A stretch of DNA of 44,221 nt from Micromonospora sp. ALFpr18c (lineage in GTDB: Bacteria > Actinomycetota > Actinomycetes > Mycobacteriales > Micromonosporaceae), in the NCBI RefSeq assembly GCF_008868155.1, contig NZ_WBKR01000024.1, positions 1 to 44,221 of the forward strand, read 5' to 3'. This document shows positions 39,619 through 44,221 of this stretch, piece by piece. The notes beneath the pieces were generated by a model. The model was not told the origin of the DNA. It saw only the letters and a program-made list of their open reading frames with translations, and ran no database searches. The position numbers and the translations under genes were made by a program. The number at the start of each line of letters is the position of its first letter. Position 1 is the stretch's first letter.

Positions 39619-40008
39619 ATGCTCGACATCGCTCTGCTGCCGGGGGAGTACGCCGTGTGCCGGTTGGCCGCCGGCGCCGCCCTGCCGCACGAGCTGACGA
39701 GCGGGCTGGGCCGCGCCGACGTGATCACCGTGAGCTGGACCGCCGACGGGATCTCGGTGATCTGCCCGACCGACCGGGTGCCCGCGCAGGCCGTGGTGGA
39801 GACGGCGTGGCGTTGTCTGCGGGTCGCCGGCCCGGCGGACGTGGCCGGCGCCGGCACTCTGGCCGCGCTGGTCAACCCGCTCACCGAGGCCCGGGTCAGC
39901 GTGGTCACCTTCTCCACGTTCGACACCGATTACGTGCTGGTGCCGGCCGTCCGGCTGGCCGAGGGCACGGCCGCCTTGGAGCGCGCCGGGCACCGGGTCC
40001 TCGGCTGA
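39619..40008 (+). CDS. ACT-domain (CASTOR-like) protein
   Basis: 129-aa protein with two ACT-like halves: LLPGEYAVCRLAAGAALPHE, TVSWTADGISVICPTDRVPA in the first and LAALVNPLTEARVSVVTFST, FDTDYVLVPAVRLAEGTAAL in the second. The pattern (small amino-acid-binding ACT repeat with SVVTFSTFDTDYVLV) matches the stand-alone ACT/CASTOR-type family common in bacteria. It probably binds an amino acid as a sensor. TAGGGT lies 6 nt before ATG 39619. It is upstream of the lipoprotein and the prephenate dehydratase, itself an ACT enzyme. Confidence 0.8.
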   Translation: MLDIALLPGEYAVCRLAAGAALPHELTSGLGRADVITVSWTADGISVICPTDRVPAQAVVETAWRCLRVAGPADVAGAGTLAALVNPLTEARVSVVTFSTFDTDYVLVPAVRLAEGTAALERAGHRVLG

Positions 40009-40091
40009 CCTTCACCCGGCCCGCCGCTCCCCCTACGATGGGCTCGGCCGCCCCGGCCACGACGAACTCCCGATGTCCCGAGGATCGGCCC

Positions 40092-40667
40092 GTGCCGTTC
40101 ACCCCACGCCGCCGCGCGTCCACCCCATCGCGGGCGGTGACACACACCGTGCTGCCGGCGACCCTCGCGCTGCTCACGATCGGTGCGGTGACCGGCTGCG
40201 GCACCCCACCCGAACTACGGAACCCGGGCGCGGCGCCGACCGGCACCGGATCCCCGACGGCGGCCCCGACGCGCACTCCCGGCACCACGCCCACCACCGC
40301 GCCGTCCCTACCGCCGTTCGGCACCCCGTCGGCCACCCCGGACGCCGGGCTGGTCGCCACGGCCTGCCGGAACGGGCCGACCGGACAGCGGGTCGTGGAA
40401 CTGCTGCGCGGGCAGGCCGATGTGCTGCCGCCCAACGTGCGGGTCCAGGTCCGCACCGGCCCGCTCTGCGCCGCCGACTGGCAGTACACGGTGCTCGACG
40501 TGACCGGGCACGAGGAGCTTCAGGTCGTCACCCGGGGTCGACCGACCGCACCGGAGCTGGTCACCGCCGGCACCGACGTGTGCACCATCGAGGTACGCGC
40601 CACCGGCCCCACCGGGATCCGGACGCTCGCCTGCGACGCCGGCCCGGCCATCGGGCCGGGTGCGTAG
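40092..40667 (+). CDS. Putative lipoprotein
   Basis: 191-aa secreted lipoprotein. The N-terminus has RRRASTPSR, a hydrophobic stretch VLPATLALLTIGA and lipobox VTGC with the acylated Cys at residue 36. A Pro/Thr-rich linker (about 40-85) follows, then a small domain starting VATACRNGPTGQRVVELLRG and ending VCTIEVRATGPTGIRTLACD, with paired cysteines that could form disulfides. Function is unknown. GTG 40092 has GAGGA about 8 nt upstream; an in-frame ATG at 40038 is a less likely start. Its stop codon overlaps the -10 of pheA. Confidence 0.75.
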   Translation: MPFTPRRRASTPSRAVTHTVLPATLALLTIGAVTGCGTPPELRNPGAAPTGTGSPTAAPTRTPGTTPTTAPSLPPFGTPSATPDAGLVATACRNGPTGQRVVELLRGQADVLPPNVRVQVRTGPLCAADWQYTVLDVTGHEELQVVTRGRPTAPELVTAGTDVCTIEVRATGPTGIRTLACDAGPAIGPGA

Positions 40668-40670
40668 GCT
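40665..40670 (+). promoter_or_regulatory. Leaderless -10 element for pheA
   Basis: TAGGCT, whose first three bases are the lipoprotein stop codon, ends 7 nt before ATG 40678. Confidence 0.45.
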
Positions 40671-40677
40671 GGTCGAC

Positions 40678-41634
40678 ATGCCGGGAACACCACCGACGCG
40701 TTTCGTCTACCTCGGTCCGGAGGGCACCTTCGCCGAGCAGGCCCTGCGTACCATCCCCGCCGCCGAACGCGGCACCCGTACGTCCGCACGCAGCGTCGGG
40801 GAGGCGTTGGACCACGTCCGGGTCGGGGACGCCGACGCCGCGCTGGTGCCGTTGGAAAACTCGATCGGCGGCGCGGTGGGCGTCACCCTCGACGAGATGG
40901 CCGAGGGCGAGCCACTGGTGATCAGCCGGGAGGTGGTCCTGCCGGTGGAGTTCGTGCTCGGCGCGCAGCCGGGCACCTCGCTGACCTCGGTCCGTGCCGT
41001 CGCGGCGCATCCGCAGGCGTCCAACCAGTGCCGGGGCTGGCTGCGCGACCACCTGCCCGACGCGGTGGTGGTCGACGTGCTCTCCAACGGCGCGGCGGCC
41101 GCCGGCGCCGGGTCCGGCGAGTACGACGCGGCGATCTGCGCGCCGATCGGGGCGACCCGGCACCGGCTCACCGTGCTCGCCGACAAGATTGCCGACCATC
41201 CCGACGCGGTGACCCGGTTCGCGTTGGTGTCCCGCCCCGGGCCGCCTCCGCCGCCGACCGGCGACGATCTGACCTCGCTCGCGGTCTACATCGCCCACGA
41301 CCGGGTCGGTGCGCTGCTGTCGGTGCTGATGGAGCTGGCTGTCCGGGGGGTCAACCTGACCAGGATCGAGTCCCGGCCGACCGGCGAGGCCCTGGGCCGG
41401 TACGTGTTCTTCCTGGACTGCACGGGGCACGTGGCCGACGTACGGCTGGGCGAGGCGTTGCAGGGGCTGCGCCGGGTCTGTGCCGACGTCCGCTTCCTGG
41501 GCTCGTACCCCCGGCACCGCTGGACCGCGGCGGCGGGTGAGCGGCCGGTGCCGGCGCCGGCCGGTCTGTCCGACGTCGACTACGCGGACGCGGCGGCCTG
41601 GCTGGCCCGGCTGCGCACCGGCGAGTTGAGCTGA
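40678..41634 (+). CDS. pheA: Prephenate dehydratase
   Basis: 318-aa monofunctional enzyme converting prephenate to phenylpyruvate in phenylalanine synthesis. The dehydratase domain (about 7-185) has YLGPEGTFAEQAL, LVPLENSIGGAVG and the catalytic TRF motif at residues 179-181. The ACT regulatory domain (about 200-280) has RVGALLSVLMELAVRGVNLT and the phenylalanine-binding ESRP at 231-234. There is no chorismate mutase part. Length fits actinobacterial PheA. TAGGCT is 7 nt before ATG 40678. A branched hairpin separates it from the convergent AIM24 gene. Confidence 0.95.
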   Translation: MPGTPPTRFVYLGPEGTFAEQALRTIPAAERGTRTSARSVGEALDHVRVGDADAALVPLENSIGGAVGVTLDEMAEGEPLVISREVVLPVEFVLGAQPGTSLTSVRAVAAHPQASNQCRGWLRDHLPDAVVVDVLSNGAAAAGAGSGEYDAAICAPIGATRHRLTVLADKIADHPDAVTRFALVSRPGPPPPPTGDDLTSLAVYIAHDRVGALLSVLMELAVRGVNLTRIESRPTGEALGRYVFFLDCTGHVADVRLGEALQGLRRVCADVRFLGSYPRHRWTAAAGERPVPAPAGLSDVDYADAAAWLARLRTGELS

Positions 41635-41641
41635 CCGCGGA

Positions 41642-41679
41642 GGTGCGGACACCCCCGGTGGCCCGGGAGCGCCCGCACC
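41642..41679. terminator. Bidirectional terminator between pheA and AIM24 gene
   Basis: GGTGCGG (41642-41648) pairs with CCGCACC (41673-41679). The enclosed CCCCGG/CCCGGG segment can form an inner stem. It lies between convergent stop codons at 41634 and 41687. No T-run. Confidence 0.5.
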
Positions 41680-41686
41680 GGTGTGG

Positions 41687-42409
41687 TCAGCTCAGCAGAC
41701 TGCCGAGCAGACCGCCCTCCTGCTGCTGCTGGCCGCTGCCCATGATCGGCGGCTCCTCGGACGGCTGCACCACCACGAAGCCCTGGCCGGCGAAGCTCAT
41801 CGTGAACGACTCGCCGGTGCGGCGGCCCAGCAACGTGCCGAGGCCGAGCTGCTCGGCGCGGTGGTAGCCGGTCTGGAGGTTGGCCGACCAGCAGACGGCG
41901 GCCTGCGGGTCGACGTAGGTGGGCGCGTCCACGTTGAGCACGACCGGGGTGCCCTTGGTGGTGATGGCGATCCGGCCGTAGCCGCTGAACACGCAGTTGA
42001 ACAGGCCGGACGAGGACGCCATCCCGGCACCGCCGACCATCCTGATGTCGTACTGGAGGGTGGAGTCGAAGGCGAGGACGCTGGAGCCGTTGATGGAGAG
42101 CGCGTCGCCCGGCTCCAGGTCGATGATGTGCACGTCCTTGGCCAGCTCGGCGAGGAAGACGTCACCCTGACCGGTGACCTTCATCAGCGGGACGCCCTCG
42201 CCGGTGAGCTTCTGCTTGAGGAACTTGCCGAGCCCACCCGAGCCGAGCGCCTGGAACTGGACGTTGCCCTGGTAGGCGACCATCGACCCGACCCGGGCCA
42301 TCGCCTCGCCGTTGAGCTCGATCTTCAACATCTTGGAGTTCTGCAGCCGCATGCCGGGCTGCGCGGACTCCTTCTCCAGGTTCTCCGCGGAGAACAGCTC
42401 GCTGCGCAT
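41687..42409 (-). CDS. AIM24/TIGR00266-family protein
   Basis: 240-aa beta-rich protein of the AIM24 family (tryptophan RNA-attenuator-like fold). It starts RSELFSAENLEKESAQPGMR and contains EAMARVGSMVAYQGNVQFQA, GQGDVFLAELAKDVHIIDLE and SGLFNCVFSGYGRIAITTKG, ending in a Gln/Gly-rich tail. Bacterial members are of unknown function, sometimes linked to envelope or stress. ATG 42409 is chosen because GGGAGG lies 8 nt upstream on the minus strand; the open frame continues to 42478. TACCGT (minus, 42449-42454) is a likely -10. Monocistronic. Confidence 0.88.
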   Translation of the reverse strand: MRSELFSAENLEKESAQPGMRLQNSKMLKIELNGEAMARVGSMVAYQGNVQFQALGSGGLGKFLKQKLTGEGVPLMKVTGQGDVFLAELAKDVHIIDLEPGDALSINGSSVLAFDSTLQYDIRMVGGAGMASSSGLFNCVFSGYGRIAITTKGTPVVLNVDAPTYVDPQAAVCWSANLQTGYHRAEQLGLGTLLGRRTGESFTMSFAGQGFVVVQPSEEPPIMGSGQQQQEGGLLGSLLS

Positions 42410-42500
42410 GAAAGGGCCTCCCGAATAGGTTCGCGTTCGCTGCACCGACGGTAGGCGACCACGGCAACCACGGACCATCGGCCGAGCGGCGCGGCGCGGT

Positions 42501-42863
42501 TCAGCCCCAGCCCAGCGCGTGCAGCCGCGCGTCGTCGATGCCGAAGTGGTGGGCGATCTCGTGCACCACGGTGACCGCCACCTCGTCGATGACGTCCTCG
42601 TCGTCGTCGCAGATCCGCAGGATCGGACGGCGGTAGATGAAGATCCGGTCCGGCAGTACGCCGGAGTAGTCCCAGCCGCGATCGGTGAGCGCGTGGCCCT
42701 CGTAGAGGCCGAGCAGCTCGGCCTCGCCCGGTGGTGGGTCGTCCTCGACCAGGATCACCACGTTGTTCATCAGGCCGAGCAGTTCCTCGGGCACCTCGTC
42801 GAGAGCTTCGCCGACCAACTCCTCGAAGCGCTCACGGCTCATCTCCACCGGCACCTCGCCCAT
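42501..42863 (-). CDS. Zincin-like metallopeptidase family protein
   Basis: 120-aa minimal metallopeptidase. VTVVHEIAHHFGIDDARLHA holds the HExxHxxGxxD zinc motif with the third ligand Asp. Upstream blocks are MSRERFEELVGEALDEVPEE, NNVVILVEDDPPPGEAELLG and LPDRIFIYRRPILRICDDDE, matching the conserved bacterial zincin_1 (DUF1025) family. Substrate unknown. The start is uncertain: ATG 42863 is chosen, ATG 42842 (MSRERFEEL) and a longer form from 42914 are possible. A large hairpin separates it from the OsmC gene upstream. Confidence 0.88.
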   Translation of the reverse strand: MGEVPVEMSRERFEELVGEALDEVPEELLGLMNNVVILVEDDPPPGEAELLGLYEGHALTDRGWDYSGVLPDRIFIYRRPILRICDDDEDVIDEVAVTVVHEIAHHFGIDDARLHALGWG

Positions 42864-42902
42864 TGTGCCCGACGCGCCTGTTGAATGACCGTTGCCGGGA
42901 GT

Positions 42903-42954
42903 CCGCACGTTCACGGAAAGGGAGCGGCGGAGGCTCCCTTCCGTGAACGTGCGG
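42903..42954 (-). terminator. Very long hairpin between OsmC and metallopeptidase genes
   Basis: The arms at 42903-42925 and 42933-42954 pair over 22 bp with a single bulged A (cores CCGCACGTTCACGGA and TCCGTGAACGTGCGG) around a 7-nt loop. It lies 17 nt past the OsmC stop. No T-run, so hairpin-only termination. Confidence 0.75.
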
Positions 42955-42971
42955 TGTGCGGGTCGCCCGGC

Positions 42972-43403
42972 TCAGGAGGCCAGGCGCGCGGTGAGGGTGA
43001 TCTCGGCGCCCGGCGAGAGCAGGCGGGAGATCGGGCAGTTCGCCTTGGCGGCCTCGGCGAGCTTCTGGAACTCGGCGTCGTCGATGCCCGGCACCTGACC
43101 GACGGTCTCCAGCTCGATCCGGGTGACGGTCATCCCCGCGTCGGTCTTGTCCAGGTGGACCTTGGCGGTGGTCTCGACGGAGGTCGGCGTCGAGCCGGCG
43201 TCGGCGAGCGCCTTGGAGAACGCCATCGAGAAGCAGCCGGAGTGCGCGGCGGCGATGAGCTCCTCGGGGTTGGTGCCCTCGCCCTCCTCGAAGCGCGACT
43301 TGAAGGAGTAGTTGCCCGACAGGCCGCCCTTACCGGTGCGGACGGTGCCGGAGCCCTCGGTGAGGTTGCCCTGCCATTGTGCTGAAGCGGTACGGATTGG
43401 CAT
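42972..43403 (-). CDS. OsmC-family peroxiredoxin
   Basis: 143-aa OsmC-type peroxidase reducing organic hydroperoxides. The two reactive cysteines are in IAAAHSGCFSMAFSKAL and AAKANCPISRLLSPG, at the expected spacing. The N-terminal TASAQWQGNLTEGSGTVRTG and SFKSRFEEGEGTNPEELIAA are typical of OsmC rather than Ohr. ATG 43403 is chosen because the family N-terminus begins there and a TAGCGT -10 ends 7 nt upstream on the minus strand, a leaderless layout. The transcript ends at the long hairpin. Confidence 0.92.
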   Translation of the reverse strand: MPIRTASAQWQGNLTEGSGTVRTGKGGLSGNYSFKSRFEEGEGTNPEELIAAAHSGCFSMAFSKALADAGSTPTSVETTAKVHLDKTDAGMTVTRIELETVGQVPGIDDAEFQKLAEAAKANCPISRLLSPGAEITLTARLAS

Positions 43404-43410
43404 GAGCAGA

Positions 43411-43416
43411 ACGCTA
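43411..43416 (-). promoter_or_regulatory. Leaderless -10 element for OsmC gene
   Basis: On the minus strand TAGCGT ends 7 nt before ATG 43403. Confidence 0.45.
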
Positions 43417-43534
43417 GCGGAAAGGTGACCGCTGGGCGACCGACCGGCACCGACGCCCGCCCTGCGATTCGGGTCACCTGCCGTCGACTGTGCCATGATT
43501 CGACGCAGGTCCGTGACCGGCGGAAGGATGGCCG

Positions 43535-44221
43535 ATGTCCGAGGAGCTGCCGATCCCACGGCAGGGCGACCGGTCCGACGGCCCGGCCGTGATCGAGTGG
43601 GGTGCCGACGATCCGCCCCCGGCGCGCCGGTTCGACCGGTCCCTGGCCGGGCTCACCCGGGATCCCCGGCTGCCCGTGCTGACCGCCGGGCTCGGGGCGG
43701 TGGCCGGCGTGGCCTCGATGGTCGGTGAGTGGCTGGTGATGACCCTGCCGAACGGCGGCCCGTCCGGTTCCACCTCGATCGACGTGCCCGCCGGGGTGTC
43801 CGACGTGGGTGGCTTCGGGATCGGTTACCTGGTCGGTCTGCTGGGTCTGGTCTGCACCGTGGCGCTGGCGCTGCGGGGCACGGCGGCCGCCCGGCAGAAC
43901 GCCCGGCTGGTCGGGTTCACCCTGGCCGGAGCCCTGCTGGCGCTGTTGGTCGCCGCGGCGGCGACTCTGGAGGACTCCGGTCAACGGAACTACTTCTACG
44001 CGTCGGAGGACAACTTCCGGATCGAGTACGGCCGCGGCCTGGTGATGGCGTTCGTCGCCTGCGTCCTGTTCGCCGCCGCCCTGCGGCTGGCACCGACCGC
44101 GCCGGTTGACGACGACCGGTCCGGGGACACGACGGGGCAGGGCTGGCGCCGCCGGCACCGCGACCCGGTCGAGCAGGAGGACGGCCTGCCCGCGCCGGCC
44201 GACCTGACGGTCACCCCGTCA
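43535..44221 (+). CDS. Multi-pass membrane protein, truncated by window end
   Basis: 229 codons are visible without a stop. An acidic cytoplasmic N-terminus of about 45 residues is followed by four predicted membrane helices: LTAGLGAVAGVASMVGEWLV, FGIGYLVGLLGLVCTVALAL, VGFTLAGALLALLVAAAATL and VMAFVACVLFAAALRLA. The tail is basic then acidic (WRRRHRDPVEQEDG). The loop between helices 3 and 4 holds NYFYASEDNFRIEYGRG. I do not recognise a family. ATG 43535 has GGAAGGA 6 nt upstream. It is divergent from the OsmC gene. Confidence 0.7.
   Translation, partial: MSEELPIPRQGDRSDGPAVIEWGADDPPPARRFDRSLAGLTRDPRLPVLTAGLGAVAGVASMVGEWLVMTLPNGGPSGSTSIDVPAGVSDVGGFGIGYLVGLLGLVCTVALALRGTAAARQNARLVGFTLAGALLALLVAAAATLEDSGQRNYFYASEDNFRIEYGRGLVMAFVACVLFAAALRLAPTAPVDDDRSGDTTGQGWRRRHRDPVEQEDGLPAPADLTVTPS

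Overview
This looks like a piece of the core chromosome of a high-GC actinomycete, most likely Micromonosporaceae (Micromonospora-like). The evidence is very high GC with GTG/ATG starts, 4-nt GTGA/ATGA gene overlaps and actinobacterial families: an XRE/DUF5753 regulator paired with DUF397, DUF5926-type and DUF5701-type proteins, DUF485 plus ActP, and tandem LytR-CpsA-Psr (LCP) proteins. Many start codons lie 6-8 nt behind a TANNNT hexamer, the usual actinobacterial leaderless promoter. The taxon is inferred from protein character, not from a marker gene. No rRNA, tRNA or CRISPR array was seen.

Layout. 0.17-2.3 kb (minus): PLP aminotransferase, SnoaL/NTF2-like protein, CBS-pair protein. 2.4-6.2 kb (plus): Nudix hydrolase, an unrecognised 255-aa protein, then a tight three-gene cassette of LicC-like cytidylyltransferase, glycerol-1-phosphate dehydrogenase-like enzyme and CDP-alcohol phosphatidyltransferase. 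This cassette predicts a CDP-activated polyol phosphate put onto a lipid or polymer. 6.3-7.9 kb is an AT-richer island with two unrecognised proteins carrying low-complexity tails, ending in the C-terminal remnant of an ISAs1-like transposase. 8.2-12.2 kb: GT4 glycosyltransferase, Fpg/Nei glycosylase and a polyprenyl glycosylphosphotransferase behind a structured leader.

12.2-20.6 kb: LytS/LytTR two-component pair, DUF5701-like protein, an OmpR-type regulator/kinase/membrane-protein operon preceded by three DnaA-box-like 9-mers, and a two-part solute:sodium symporter. 20.7-23.1 kb: ABC exporter. 23.1-24.1 kb: DUF397/XRE pair. 24.1-25.5 kb: small ORF, a 48-bp dyad, and a cysteine-motif/flavin-reductase-like fusion gene with a parS-like 16-mer inside it. 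25.7-27.7 kb: DUF485-ActP acetate-type symporter and terminator. 27.8-32.6 kb: UDP-glucuronate-decarboxylase-like epimerase and three consecutive LCP genes. 32.7-36.8 kb: rhodanese, glycerophosphodiesterase, GAF/PAS histidine kinase, HATPase protein, DUF5926-like protein. 36.8-38.9 kb: arginine deiminase divergent from a NERD-like protein across a perfect 13-bp-arm inverted repeat. 39.1-44.2 kb: PAS and ACT proteins, lipoprotein, prephenate dehydratase, AIM24 protein, zincin-like protease, OsmC protein and a truncated membrane protein.

Theme: envelope glycopolymer and lipid assembly (cytidylyltransferase cassette, GT4, polyprenyl phosphotransferase, UXS-like enzyme, three LCPs) mixed with carboxylate uptake and signalling. 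The parS-like site and DnaA-like boxes would fit a position within a few hundred kb of oriC, which is an inference.
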